A stretch of DNA of 64,000 nucleotides from Dyadobacter sp. (GTDB lineage Bacteria > Bacteroidota > Bacteroidia > Cytophagales > Spirosomataceae): NCBI RefSeq assembly GCF_017744695.1, contig NZ_JAGIAS010000002.1, forward strand, positions 868,001 to 932,000. The letters are read 5' to 3'. The notes beneath the pieces are model-generated. The model was not told the origin of the DNA and made no database searches. It saw only the letters and a list, made by a program, of their open reading frames with translations. Numbering within the stretch: the stretch's first letter is position 1; each line of letters begins with the position of its first letter. The position numbers and the translations under genes were made by a program. Of this stretch, positions 26,067 to 35,023 are shown piece after piece.

Positions 26067-29000
26067 TTAAAGGGTGATATCGACGCCCATCGTGAAAATG
26101 CGCGGGCTCGGAACTGAATAGGTCAGGTTCTGATTCGTTGCACCGTTGGTACCGTTTTCAGGATCCCAGAATTTCCAGTTGGATATAAACCCGATATTTC
26201 TCACGTTGGCATAAAGGCGCAGGTTCTGGACCGAAATGCGCTGTACCAGGTTTTTCGGAATGGTATAGGCCACCGCAAAGCTCTCGAAACGCACGAAAGA
26301 TTTGCTTTGATAAACGCTATACCCAGTGGCCGACCCCTCGCTCGAATAAAGTCTCGCCCATTCGTTGTTCCGGTTTTCGGCAGTCCAGTAAGGGAACACA
26401 TAGGAGCTGCTGCGATCCGGGAAGCCCGGGCGGTTCTTCATCTGGTTGAATTCCCCTTTTTGTCCAACATAAGAATACACCATAAACGACACGTCGAAGT
26501 TCTTGAACAGGTTGAATTCGTTGCGCAATGTGAAGCGTGCGCGAGGGCTCTGGTAACCCTGGAACACCTTGTCGTCGTTGGTAAACTTACCGTCGTTGTT
26601 CACGTCGAGGATCTTGTGGTCGCCCGGCTTCACACCGTATCTTTTGGCCTCTTCGGCCTCTTCCACCTGCCATACGCCGATCACTTTGTAGTTCCAGATT
26701 TCGTCGATCGCATGACCTATAAACCATTTATTGGTAATATCGTCGGCTTCGCGCTCGCCGGTAACATTGCCGGCAGCATCTTTGATCGCCGTTTTATTGC
26801 CGTAGAGGTGTACAATCTTGTTTCGGTTCATCTGCACGTTCAAAGTCGACCGCCACGAGAAGTTGTCGCGTTTCATGTTGTTCGAGTTCAGGCTCAGTTC
26901 GAGACCTTTATTGTCGATCTGGCCCAGGTTATCGAGTACGAAATCAAAGCCAAGTACGTTCGGCAATGCGCGTTTCACGAGCAGGTCGCGGGTGGACGAC
27001 TTATACAATTCCAGGCTACCGTCGATCTTGTTATTGAAAAATCCAAAATCGATACCGAAATTGAGCGAGTTGGTGCGTTCCCATTTGAGGTTCGGGTTTT
27101 GCATGCGGTCAACATACAGCTGGCTCACCTGGTACACGGTACCGCCGGAATTCACGTGCAGGTACTTGCCGGTGGCAAGGTTGGCCAATGCATCGTAGCG
27201 CCCGATGTCCCGGTTTCCGTTGCTACCGTACGACAAGCGCAGCTTACCGTAGTTCAGCCAGTTGATTTTAATGAAAGGTTCGTCGGTAAATACCCAACCC
27301 AACGCGGCGGAAGCGAACGTCGCACGCGGATTTTTCTGCCCGAATGCCGAATAACCGTCGCGGCGCGTCGACAACGTCAGCATGTAACGGTCTTTGAAAG
27401 TATAGTACAAGCGCGCCATCAATGCATCGGCGGTGCTCGTCTGGTCATCGCTCCACATGACCGGCGCATTACCGGCACTGATGTTGTGATAACCCAGGAA
27501 ATCGTTCGGCGCAAATCCTTTGTTCGAAACGCTGTCGCTCCATGAGCGGTATCTTTCCTTGTTGGCGAGCAAGGTTACGTCGAAACTGTGTTTTTCAGCA
27601 AATGTCTTGTTCCATTTCAGGATATTATCGATCTGCCAGCTGAAAAACCGCGAATCCGCACGCGATGCCCGGCCGCCTTCCGCTGCCCAGTCCATACTTT
27701 TGGACGATTCGGCATTGTAGCGGTGGTACACTTCATAGCGCGGTGTGAAATTGGCCTGATAAGTAATGCCGAACGGCAGAGCCACTTTTGCGAAAATTAC
27801 ATTGTTGATCGTGATCGATCCCTTGTCGCGGTCGGTGAAGCTGCGTGCGTAGTACGGGTGGTTACCGCCGCTGGCCTCGTCGTTGGGGCGCCACTTATAC
27901 GTTCCGTCCGGATTAAATTCCGATCCCCATGGCGACAGGTTCGGCGCGAGGTCGATATTCACCGGCACCTGGCTTTCGTCGCGGTCGGCAAATTGGGTAT
28001 TGAGGCCCACTGTCAGGAATTTGTTAACCTTGCCTTCGAGGTTCACGCGGGCACGTACGGTGCTATACGCATCACCCACGACGATCCCCTGGTTATTCAG
28101 GTAACCCAATGACATGTAGTAGGATACCTTATCGTTTCTACCCGAAAGGCTCAACGTGTGGTCCTGACGGAAGCCCTTCTGGAAGATTTTGGAATACCAG
28201 TCTACACTCTTCCCGTCCTTGTAATTTTGAATTTCAGCCGGTTGCATATTCAATCGCTGCAACCAAACGGTGGTGGGGTCACCTTTGTCTTTGCCGAACC
28301 ATTGTTCAAGGGTTACGCCTGCTGGCAGGTTATTCGGGTTTGCGAAGGTCCAGGAGTCGGTCGTTGCGTTGATGTTCCGCATTACCTCCTGTCGCCAGGA
28401 AATAAACCCATCCGGGCTCAGAACTGGCTGATTTTTAGCCACTTCCGCAAAACCGATATTGCTGTTTATATTGATAATCGTCTTTCCCTCCTTCCCTTTT
28501 TTGGTGGTAACAAGGATTACGCCGCTGGCAGCTTTCGCACCAAATACCGCTGCCGAACTCGCGTCTTTCAGGACGTCGATCGTCTCGATATCGTTCGGGT
28601 TAATGTCTTCCAGTCCGCCATAATAGATCGCTCCGTCGAGTACAACCAGCGGGCTGCTGCCTGCGCCGAGGGAGTTGGTGCCGCGTACGGCTACATTACC
28701 GCCTCCTTTGGCCGACGCTGAGAAACCGACATTCATGCCCGGGATATTTCCGCGAAGCACATCCTGTACCGACTGAGGGTTTTCATTTTCAAGCTTCGTC
28801 GCATTCACTTGCGATACGGCGCCGGTAAGGTCACGCTTTTTGGCGGTTCCGTAACCGACTACGACCACTTCGTCGAGCGTCTTCTGGTCTGAGCCGAGCA
28901 CGATGTCGACGATGCTTGCATTGCCGACCTGCTTTTCCTGGGTTACAAAACCTACCGATGAAAAGACCAGCACATCGCTTTCGGATTTGATCTGGATCTG

Positions 29001-29243
29001 GAATTTTCCTTCCGCATCGGTGGTGGTACCGTTGGTAGTGCCTTTCACAACGACCGTCACTCCGGGGATCGGAGAGTTGTCATCTTTGGCAAGTACCTGA
29101 CCTGTGATTGTCTTGTCCACACTATGCCGGCCGGATTGGACAACGGGCCTGGCCAGGGACTCGGGGAACGCAGTGACGGGCCGTAGCATTAGGAGCAGGC
29201 ACGACGCTACGCAAAAAAGGGACTGAGAAGATCCTCTTTTCAT
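26067..29243 (-). CDS. SusC/RagA family TonB-linked outer-membrane transporter (enzyme-less pair)
   Basis: About 1058 residues from the ATG at 29243; an in-frame TTG at 29297 is less likely because the signal peptide starts at MKRGSSQSLF. Order: signal peptide; carboxypeptidase-regulatory-like domain (TGQVLAKDDNSPIPGVTV); TonB-box-like DEVVVVGYGTAKKRDLTGAV; plug domain with SSPLVVLDGAIYYGGLEDIN and IDVLKDASSAAVFGAKAASG; then a long barrel ending MGVDITL. No STN domain. It is the first gene of a two-gene unit with SusD, and is divergent from the unknown secreted protein at 29541 across a gap of about 300 bases. Confidence 0.93.
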   Translation of the reverse strand: MKRGSSQSLFCVASCLLLMLRPVTAFPESLARPVVQSGRHSVDKTITGQVLAKDDNSPIPGVTVVVKGTTNGTTTDAEGKFQIQIKSESDVLVFSSVGFVTQEKQVGNASIVDIVLGSDQKTLDEVVVVGYGTAKKRDLTGAVSQVNATKLENENPQSVQDVLRGNIPGMNVGFSASAKGGGNVAVRGTNSLGAGSSPLVVLDGAIYYGGLEDINPNDIETIDVLKDASSAAVFGAKAASGVILVTTKKGKEGKTIININSNIGFAEVAKNQPVLSPDGFISWRQEVMRNINATTDSWTFANPNNLPAGVTLEQWFGKDKGDPTTVWLQRLNMQPAEIQNYKDGKSVDWYSKIFQKGFRQDHTLSLSGRNDKVSYYMSLGYLNNQGIVVGDAYSTVRARVNLEGKVNKFLTVGLNTQFADRDESQVPVNIDLAPNLSPWGSEFNPDGTYKWRPNDEASGGNHPYYARSFTDRDKGSITINNVIFAKVALPFGITYQANFTPRYEVYHRYNAESSKSMDWAAEGGRASRADSRFFSWQIDNILKWNKTFAEKHSFDVTLLANKERYRSWSDSVSNKGFAPNDFLGYHNISAGNAPVMWSDDQTSTADALMARLYYTFKDRYMLTLSTRRDGYSAFGQKNPRATFASAALGWVFTDEPFIKINWLNYGKLRLSYGSNGNRDIGRYDALANLATGKYLHVNSGGTVYQVSQLYVDRMQNPNLKWERTNSLNFGIDFGFFNNKIDGSLELYKSSTRDLLVKRALPNVLGFDFVLDNLGQIDNKGLELSLNSNNMKRDNFSWRSTLNVQMNRNKIVHLYGNKTAIKDAAGNVTGEREADDITNKWFIGHAIDEIWNYKVIGVWQVEEAEEAKRYGVKPGDHKILDVNNDGKFTNDDKVFQGYQSPRARFTLRNEFNLFKNFDVSFMVYSYVGQKGEFNQMKNRPGFPDRSSSYVFPYWTAENRNNEWARLYSSEGSATGYSVYQSKSFVRFESFAVAYTIPKNLVQRISVQNLRLYANVRNIGFISNWKFWDPENGTNGATNQNLTYSVPSPRIFTMGVDITL

Positions 29244-29540
29244 TGAGCTGGTTATGTTGGTTAGTACTGGGTTTAGTCTCGCTTTTGGCGATGTCAATAT
29301 TCCACGACGGGATTGAATGTTTTCGACCCCGACGTCATTTCGTCATATTTTTTCCAAATTGTATTCAAAATACTGATAGTCAGAGCGTCGCAAGCGTGTG
29401 TCCGCCAACACTAACTATTTGTTTACTTAACCGATGAAATTCGACGCCGAAACAATGGATCTTGTTGAAAAAAATCCTGAAAAACCTGTTTTTTTGCCTA
29501 TTTTGCCGCCCATTTAAACACATCTGTTATTAAAACCACT
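29244..29540. other. Divergent intergenic region without recognised sites
   Basis: About 297 bases between the minus-strand SusC gene and the plus-strand secreted protein. It must hold both promoters, but no exact TAnnTTTG element was found on either strand. The right half (29460-29520) is AT-rich with several T-runs, and the left half has ordinary composition. No small open reading frame with a convincing start was seen. Confidence 0.3.
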
Positions 29541-30131
29541 ATGAAACGTTTCCTCTTTTCTCTCGCAGCCTCTTTACTTCTGTTTACAGGTGCGTCCAAC
29601 GCCTTTGCGCAGGGCCTTTCCGTTGAAAGCCTGCTCGACAAGGCAGTATCATTGACACAAAAAGGGGACAAAGCCGGAACGGCTGATGCGCTTACCCAAG
29701 GGGTTTCCGCTCTGGAAAAAGAAGCCAAATCGTCCGATGGAAGCCTGAAAGACAAGCTGCTGGGCAAGGCCGGCGACCTTAAAAGCATGATCCCGCTCGC
29801 TTCGTCGGGCAAGTTGTCGGGCGGCGCGCTGGGCAAGGTGGTTAACGCCGTAAAAATGCTGATCGGCGCCAACAGGATCAGCGGATTGCTCGGAAAAGGC
29901 GAATCGGGCCTGTTGGGCAATGCGGCAGGGCTCACCAGCAGTCTGGGGCTGATCAAGGCGGGAAGCTCGATTCTGGGCGGTTCCAACGAAACGAAACTGA
30001 ACGGATTGCTGGGCGAAGCGACCAAAACCGTGTCCGGGTTGGACAAGAAGGGCCCGGCAGCCAAATTGGCGGCAGCGGCATCGTCGAAGCAACTGGGCAG
30101 CATCGTAAGCCTCGTTGGCTCTGCACTATAA
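29541..30131 (+). CDS. Secreted Gly/Ala/Leu/Ser-rich protein of unknown function
   Basis: 196 residues. Residues 1-24 are a clear signal peptide (cut after AFAQ). The mature protein begins with a helical, charged stretch (QGLSVESLLDKAVSLTQKGD, then VSALEKEAKSSDG) and continues as a low-complexity series of L-L-G-K/G-x-G-L-L-G segments with glycine, alanine, leucine and serine dominating and almost no aromatic residues. I do not recognise the family. The amphipathic glycine-rich pattern could suit a small structural or membrane-interacting envelope protein, but that is a guess. It is a single-gene unit ending at the intrinsic terminator at 30197-30233. Confidence 0.8.
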   Translation: MKRFLFSLAASLLLFTGASNAFAQGLSVESLLDKAVSLTQKGDKAGTADALTQGVSALEKEAKSSDGSLKDKLLGKAGDLKSMIPLASSGKLSGGALGKVVNAVKMLIGANRISGLLGKGESGLLGNAAGLTSSLGLIKAGSSILGGSNETKLNGLLGEATKTVSGLDKKGPAAKLAAAASSKQLGSIVSLVGSAL

Positions 30132-30196
30132 CTCAGCGCCCGGTCCGGGTCAAGCACGGCGCTGGATGCGCTGATAATCTTACCATTTACGTTTAC

Positions 30197-30233
30197 AGCT
30201 ACCCGTCATCCATTGGCGGGTAGCTTAGTTTTT
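30197..30233 (+). terminator. Intrinsic terminator of the secreted unknown protein gene
   Basis: AGCTACCCG and CGGGTAGCT form a perfect 9-bp stem around an 11-base loop, followed on the plus strand by TAGTTTTT. The stem abuts the stop codon of the convergent AraC gene. Confidence 0.8.
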
Positions 30234-31103
30234 AGCCACACTCGCACTCCTGTATGTCTTGGGCGACATTTTGTTAATCTTCTTGAAGCACCGGTTGAAG
30301 TAGGAAATATTGGTATAACCACATTCCAGCGCAATTTGGGTCACAGGCAGGTCCGATTGCTGCAACAACTTGCAGGCAAAGCCGATGCGCACCTCGTTGA
30401 GGAAATCGGAGAAGGTGCGGTTGGTCAATGTTTTGAAAAACCGGCAAAAAGAGTGTATCTGCAAGCCCGCTACCGACGCCGCTTGCCGGAGTGTGATATC
30501 TTCCTTGAAATTCTGCTGGATAAAATGCATCAGCTTGGGTACGCGGCCGGACGTCTGGCCGGTATAGCTGGCAAGAGGGTCCGGCGCGTTGAGCCATACG
30601 AGCTCATCCGGGTCGAGCAGCTGGTCGAGGATTTGCAGGAACGAGGCCAGCATACCTACCTGGCGATTCTGTTGCGCCGGCATTTGCTTTAAAATTTCCG
30701 TTATCAATGTCTTTTTTTCGCCGCAAATACGGATCCCCCGCTCCGATTCCCTGAAAAAGTGCCGCAGCTCCTGTGTGTCCGTCAGCGCATTCAAATGCTC
30801 GCAGACGATCTCCGGGTTGATATAAAGCGCCAGGGAAATGGCCTCGGGCGCGGGTCCGTCGGATTTGGATTCACTGTACCAGACGTGCGGTACATTCGGG
30901 CCGACAAATGTGAGGTCCCCCTCCTCAAACCGCTCGATCGAATGGCCGATAATGCGGGTACCCGAGCCCGAAAGCACATACACCAGCTGGCATTCTTTAT
31001 GGAAATGGAAATCGGTCGAAAAATACGGCCTGACAATCTTCTTAACCACAAAAGGCTTCTGCGAGGGCGCAAATTCCGGTAGCAGGGTGTAGGTCGCTTT
31101 CAT
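30225..31103 (-). CDS. AraC family transcriptional regulator (probable fucose-block regulator)
   Basis: About 292 residues from ATG 31103; a TTG nine codons upstream is in frame but would precede the predicted transcript start. An N-terminal cupin (about 15-110, with FHFHKECQLVYVLSGSGTR) would bind a small ligand. The C-terminal AraC domain has the helix pair TLRQAASVAGLQIHSFCRFF and the conserved ALECGYTNISYFNRCFKK followed by MSPKTYR. It is divergent from the L-fuconate dehydratase operon, a layout typical of a local sugar regulator that responds to L-fucose or a breakdown product. That target is inference from position. Confidence 0.87.
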   Translation of the reverse strand: MKATYTLLPEFAPSQKPFVVKKIVRPYFSTDFHFHKECQLVYVLSGSGTRIIGHSIERFEEGDLTFVGPNVPHVWYSESKSDGPAPEAISLALYINPEIVCEHLNALTDTQELRHFFRESERGIRICGEKKTLITEILKQMPAQQNRQVGMLASFLQILDQLLDPDELVWLNAPDPLASYTGQTSGRVPKLMHFIQQNFKEDITLRQAASVAGLQIHSFCRFFKTLTNRTFSDFLNEVRIGFACKLLQQSDLPVTQIALECGYTNISYFNRCFKKINKMSPKTYRSASVAKN

Positions 31104-31127
31104 AGGTCGGGAGTTGGAATAGTTACG

Positions 31128-31135
31128 CAAACATA
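31128..31135 (-). promoter_or_regulatory. Candidate -7 promoter element of the AraC regulator
   Basis: The minus strand reads TATGTTTG, an exact TAnnTTTG match, about 25 bases upstream of the ATG at 31103. No good -33 partner is visible at the expected distance. Confidence 0.4.
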
Positions 31136-31183
31136 GTATTACAAGTGATCAATCCGCCATTAACTTACAGGACTTATCACGCA

Positions 31184-31191
31184 TAATTTTG
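31184..31191 (+). promoter_or_regulatory. Candidate -7 promoter element of the fucose operon
   Basis: TAATTTTG on the plus strand matches TAnnTTTG exactly and would give a leader of about 180 bases before the fuconate dehydratase start. The leader is AT-rich (31200-31380). No clear hairpin or direct-repeat operator was found in it. Its distance from the gene makes this weaker than the other promoter calls. Confidence 0.35.
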
Positions 31192-31380
31192 TACAAATTC
31201 AGCAACAAACCAAGTGCTCAAAATATTCGCATCCAAATTTCCTGAACCATTTTTAACATTAGATTAAAATAAAACATTGATAGGTATCTCAATTAAACAC
31301 TATTACAGGTATTTACCATTTCACTCAACCAGTCTTGTCCATCCCAACCAACACTGGTATCATATTGACATTCCGAAAAC

Positions 31381-32607
31381 ATGTACATTACCTCCATTGC
31401 AATAAAAGACAGGCGCTTCGATCTCCCCGACGGGGTCGGTTCGGACGCCACGCACACCACCCCGCAGTATGCCTACGCTGTTTGCTACCTGCGTACCGAC
31501 TCTCCCGTGACCGGCGTCGGCCTCGCATTCACGCTCGGCGCGGGCACGGATCTCGTATGTAAGGCAATCGAATACATTTCCGTGGCATTGAAAGGCCGGG
31601 AAATTGAAGAACTGATGGCCGATTTCGGCCGCGAATACCGCCGCATGGCCGATTCGCCCTCTCTTCGCTGGCTTGGGCCGCATAAGGGCGTGATCCACCT
31701 CGCCCTGGCGGCCGTTGTGAATGCCTGCTACGATCTTTGGGCCAAATCGCGACAAGTGCCCCTGTGGCAGCTCCTGCTCGACCTCACGCCCGCGCAGCTC
31801 GTGAACACGCTCGATCTCAGCTATCTGGAAGAAGTACTCACCCGCGACCAGGCCATTGCATTGCTCGAAACGCATTTGCCTTCCAGAAGCGAGCGCGCCG
31901 GCGTGCTTTCAACCGGTTATAAGGGTTATGATACATCGGTGGGTTGGTTCAACTATCCGGATGAAAAGATTGTCGACAATACCCGCAGGGCGATGGACAG
32001 CGGTTTCAATGCACTGAAACTCAAAGTAGGTTCCGAGGACCCGGAACGCGATATCCGCCGCGCGGCGCTGATCCGCGAAACGGCCGGGGACGCCGCTACC
32101 ATCATGGTCGATGCCAACCAGAAATGGAACCTCCCTGAGGCATTGTCTGTCTGCGAAAAACTGGGGGACATTAACCCGTTCTGGATCGAGGAACCCACGC
32201 ACCCCGACGACGTGATCGGCCACCAGGCGATTGCACGCGCCATAGCGCCCTTCAAAGTGGCTACCGGCGAGCATATTCCCAACAAAGTGATATTCAAAAA
32301 CTTTTTGCAGGCCAGGGCAATGGACTTTTGCCAGGTGGACGCCGTGCGTGTTGGCGGCGTATCGGAATTCCTCACAATCAGCCTGTTGTCCCGGCAAATG
32401 GGCATACCGGTGGTGCCGCACGTGGGCGATATGGGGCAGGTACACCAGCACCTGGTGCTGTTCAACCATATCGGCATGGGGCACGAGAATTTGTTTTTGG
32501 AGCATATTCCGCATTTGCGCTCGTATTTTGTGCATCCGGCAGCAATCGCCGGCGGCTATTACCAGGTGCCGCAAGTACCCGGCAGCAGCAGCGATTTGAA
32601 GGATTGA
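31381..32607 (+). CDS. L-fuconate dehydratase (enolase superfamily)
   Basis: 408 residues. It would dehydrate L-fuconate to 2-keto-3-deoxy-L-fuconate in the cytoplasm (EC 4.2.1.68). The mandelate-racemase-type barrel shows the KxK base motif (Lys213, Lys215), metal ligands Asp244 (VDANQKW), Glu270 (WIEEPTHPDD) and Glu297 (ATGEHIPN), and the general acid/base His347 in VPHVGDMGQVHQH. This pattern, including the long TSVGWFNYP loop, is that of characterised fuconate dehydratases such as that of Xanthomonas, with near-constant offset. It is the first gene of the fucose operon, with 19 bases to the SDR gene. Confidence 0.93.
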   Translation: MYITSIAIKDRRFDLPDGVGSDATHTTPQYAYAVCYLRTDSPVTGVGLAFTLGAGTDLVCKAIEYISVALKGREIEELMADFGREYRRMADSPSLRWLGPHKGVIHLALAAVVNACYDLWAKSRQVPLWQLLLDLTPAQLVNTLDLSYLEEVLTRDQAIALLETHLPSRSERAGVLSTGYKGYDTSVGWFNYPDEKIVDNTRRAMDSGFNALKLKVGSEDPERDIRRAALIRETAGDAATIMVDANQKWNLPEALSVCEKLGDINPFWIEEPTHPDDVIGHQAIARAIAPFKVATGEHIPNKVIFKNFLQARAMDFCQVDAVRVGGVSEFLTISLLSRQMGIPVVPHVGDMGQVHQHLVLFNHIGMGHENLFLEHIPHLRSYFVHPAAIAGGYYQVPQVPGSSSDLKD

Positions 32608-32626
32608 CACCAATAGGAACAGCATT

Positions 32627-33391
32627 ATGAATCTGACCAACAGAACCATATTCATCACCGGCGGAGCCTCGGGCATCGGGCGCGAATGCGTGACCGCCTA
32701 CCTGCGGGCAGGCGCCCGCGTAAGCGTGCTCGACCGCGATGAAAATGCATTGATTGAGCTGAAAACACAGTTTGGCGGCGACACATTGCTGACATTGCAG
32801 GGCGATGTCAGGCAAAAAGAAACCATTAAGAATGCTATCGAAAAAACGGTATCGACTTTTGGCAGCCTGCACGTGATCCACAACAATGCCGGCATCGCCA
32901 GCCCGTCCAAACCGCTCGACCAGACTTCCGATGACGAATGGGACAGCCTTTTCGAGATCAACCTGAAAAGTGTTTACCATACCACGAAATATGGTTTGGA
33001 ATACCTGAAACAAACACGTGGCAACATCCTCAATACCAGCAGCATGGTGGGTGAGATCGGCCAGGAAAACCATGCTGCATATGTGGCGACCAAAGGCGGG
33101 ATGAGCGCATTAACGAAGGCAATGGCGCTGGATTATGCCCCTTTCGGCATTCGCGTGAATGCCGTGTGCCCCGCCGGCGTGTGGACGCCCATGCTGCGCA
33201 AATGGGCTAACGAACAACCGAATACCAACGAAATAGAACAGTACCTCAACAACATCCATCCGCTGGGCGATTGCCCCGGAGGCGACGTGATCGCCGACGT
33301 GGCCCTGTTCCTGGTATCCGACGCGGCGCGGTTTGTGACCGGCTGCATCATGCCCGTGAGCGGCGGGGCTGAATTGGGTTACAAAAGATAA
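32627..33391 (+). CDS. SDR family oxidoreductase, probable 2-keto-3-deoxy-L-fuconate dehydrogenase
   Basis: 254 residues, a classical short-chain dehydrogenase. The cofactor motif TGGASGIG is at residues 11-18, Asp36 after strand 2 favours NAD over NADP, NNAG is at 86-89, and the catalytic set is Ser139, Tyr152 and Lys156 with structural Asn112. CPAGVWTPM and the GCIMPVSGG end are typical of sugar-acid dehydrogenases. Directly after the fuconate dehydratase, oxidation of 2-keto-3-deoxy-L-fuconate is the likeliest step, but L-fucose dehydrogenase (also an SDR) cannot be excluded. The next gene begins 3 bases after its stop. Confidence 0.87.
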   Translation: MNLTNRTIFITGGASGIGRECVTAYLRAGARVSVLDRDENALIELKTQFGGDTLLTLQGDVRQKETIKNAIEKTVSTFGSLHVIHNNAGIASPSKPLDQTSDDEWDSLFEINLKSVYHTTKYGLEYLKQTRGNILNTSSMVGEIGQENHAAYVATKGGMSALTKAMALDYAPFGIRVNAVCPAGVWTPMLRKWANEQPNTNEIEQYLNNIHPLGDCPGGDVIADVALFLVSDAARFVTGCIMPVSGGAELGYKR

Positions 33392-33394
33392 AAT

Positions 33395-33751
33395 ATGGCA
33401 ACAAAGAGAACCTGCATGGCCCTGGACCTGGTCGACAATGCCGATCTGATCGCGTCGTACGAGCACCATCACACGCCGGGAAACATCTGGCCCGAAATCC
33501 CGGTCGGCATCCGCAACGCGGGCATTACCGACATGCAGATTTACCGGATCGGGCGGCACCTGTTCATGATCGTCGAGCACGACGACAGTACCGACCTCCA
33601 AACCGCATTCGACCGAATGGCTACCCTGCCCCGCCAGAACGAATGGGCTGCATGGATGGACAGCTTCCAGCAAAAACTGCCCGAAACCGCCGCCGGCGAG
33701 CATTGGGCAGTGATGAAACCGGTGTTTTTACTCAACGACCATTTGCAATGA
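33395..33751 (+). CDS. L-rhamnose mutarotase (RhaM/YiiL) family protein, probable L-fucose mutarotase
   Basis: 118 residues, the usual length of the dimeric alpha/beta-barrel mutarotase family. The conserved SYEHHHTPGNIWPEI segment (Tyr22, His24 region) carries the active-site residues, and NAGITDMQIYRIG and PRQNEWAAWMDSFQ are family hallmarks. It interconverts alpha and beta anomers of a 6-deoxyhexose in the cytoplasm. Genomic context points to L-fucose rather than L-rhamnose. Its stop overlaps the start of the porter gene (ATGA at 33748-33751), so translation of the two is probably coupled. Confidence 0.9.
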   Translation: MATKRTCMALDLVDNADLIASYEHHHTPGNIWPEIPVGIRNAGITDMQIYRIGRHLFMIVEHDDSTDLQTAFDRMATLPRQNEWAAWMDSFQQKLPETAAGEHWAVMKPVFLLNDHLQ

Positions 33752-35004
33752 AAAACAGCAAGGCCGTGGTAGTACCGCTTCTGGTCGTAATGAGCCTGAT
33801 GTTTATCTGGAACCTCAGCCGGAACATCAACGACGTACTGATCCCGCATTTGAAACGCGCCTGTCAGCTTACCGACTTCCAGTCGTCGCTGGTACAGTCG
33901 GCGTTTTTTGGCGGGTACTTCCTGCTGGCATTGCCGGTGGGGCAGTTTATTGGCCGTTTTGGCTACAAGGCGGGCATGATTACCGGCCTGCTCACTGCGG
34001 CGGCAGGGGCATTTCTGTTCTTTCCTGCGGCCGATACGCGTTATTATCCGTTGTTTCTGGCCGCATTGTTTATCATGGCGGCCGGTTTCACATTTCTGGA
34101 AGTGACGGCCACGCCTTACATTTCCGTCCTTGGGGACCCTGAGCGCGCTTCCAGCCGGCTAAGCCTTGCTTCGGCGGTGGGTTCGGTGGGTGCCACTTTG
34201 GGACCGTTTATCGGCAGCCGCTACCTGCTGCACGCCACGGAAGTGTCGCCGGAAACCGTATCTCAGTTTAATGCGGAGCAGCTCGGCCATTACCTGAATG
34301 CCGAGGCCCAGCTTGTCAAAACGCCCTATCTGAGCCTCGGCGGGCTGTTTCTGGCCATCGGATTGCTATTGTACTTTGTGAAATTACCCAAAATTGAAGG
34401 CGAAGACGGTCATGCCGGCAGCATCCGGGACATCCTGAAATTCCGCCATACCGTGCTCGGGGCGCTGGGCGTATTCTGCTATCTCGGCGCGGAAGTGGGG
34501 GTTGTGAGTTTTCTGATCCGCTATGCGAAATCGTCGGGCATACCGGGCCTTACCGAGCAAAGCGCGGCATTGTTTATTACCTTGTACATGGCCCTGGTGC
34601 TTACCGGGAGGCTGGCCGGCGCTTACCTGCTGCGCCGCACAAGCCCTCCGGCGACGCTCGCATTCTGTTCGCTGGCAGCGCTGGTGTTGGTGGGTATTTC
34701 AATGACTACCACCGGTTATATTTCCGTGTATGCATTGTCGCTGGTGGGCTTGTTCACTTCCGTGATGTACCCTATCTTGTTCACCCTCAGCATTAAAAAT
34801 CTGGGGGTTTATACCAAAACCGGCTCTTCGCTGATTATCATGAGCATTGTAGGAGGAGCTGTGATCCCGCCGGTCATGGGACTGGTGTCTGATGGTTTTG
34901 GTATACAAAAAGCATTTATCGTACCTGTGTTCTGCTACCTCTACCTCGTGTATTACGCACGGGCGGGGCACGCGACTGTGCCCGCAAGCGCAACGCAGGT
35001 TTAA
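33748..35004 (+). CDS. fucP: FucP-type L-fucose:proton symporter (MFS)
   Basis: About 418 residues from the ATG at 33748, which overlaps the mutarotase stop; an open frame reaches back to 33643 but that part lies inside the mutarotase gene. Twelve membrane helices. Helix 1 has NINDVLIPH with Asp29, and helix 4 has FLEVTATPYISVLG with Glu118. These correspond to the two acidic residues essential for sugar recognition and proton coupling in E. coli FucP. PALAAR-type cytoplasmic loops are replaced by SSRLSLASAVGSVGA, also as in FucP relatives. Substrate L-fucose is supported both by sequence type and by the neighbouring fucosidase and dehydratase. Confidence 0.88.
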   Translation: MKNSKAVVVPLLVVMSLMFIWNLSRNINDVLIPHLKRACQLTDFQSSLVQSAFFGGYFLLALPVGQFIGRFGYKAGMITGLLTAAAGAFLFFPAADTRYYPLFLAALFIMAAGFTFLEVTATPYISVLGDPERASSRLSLASAVGSVGATLGPFIGSRYLLHATEVSPETVSQFNAEQLGHYLNAEAQLVKTPYLSLGGLFLAIGLLLYFVKLPKIEGEDGHAGSIRDILKFRHTVLGALGVFCYLGAEVGVVSFLIRYAKSSGIPGLTEQSAALFITLYMALVLTGRLAGAYLLRRTSPPATLAFCSLAALVLVGISMTTTGYISVYALSLVGLFTSVMYPILFTLSIKNLGVYTKTGSSLIIMSIVGGAVIPPVMGLVSDGFGIQKAFIVPVFCYLYLVYYARAGHATVPASATQV

Positions 35005-35023
35005 AGCATTGATTTGAATTTTT

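Noticed and set aside
29244..29297. N-terminal extension of the enzyme-less SusC from a TTG codon
   Set aside because: It would place 18 extra polar residues ahead of a good signal peptide. The ATG at 29243 is preferred.
33643..33747. Upstream extension of the FucP-type porter
   Set aside because: It lies wholly inside the mutarotase gene. The ATGA overlap at 33748 gives a natural start with translational coupling.
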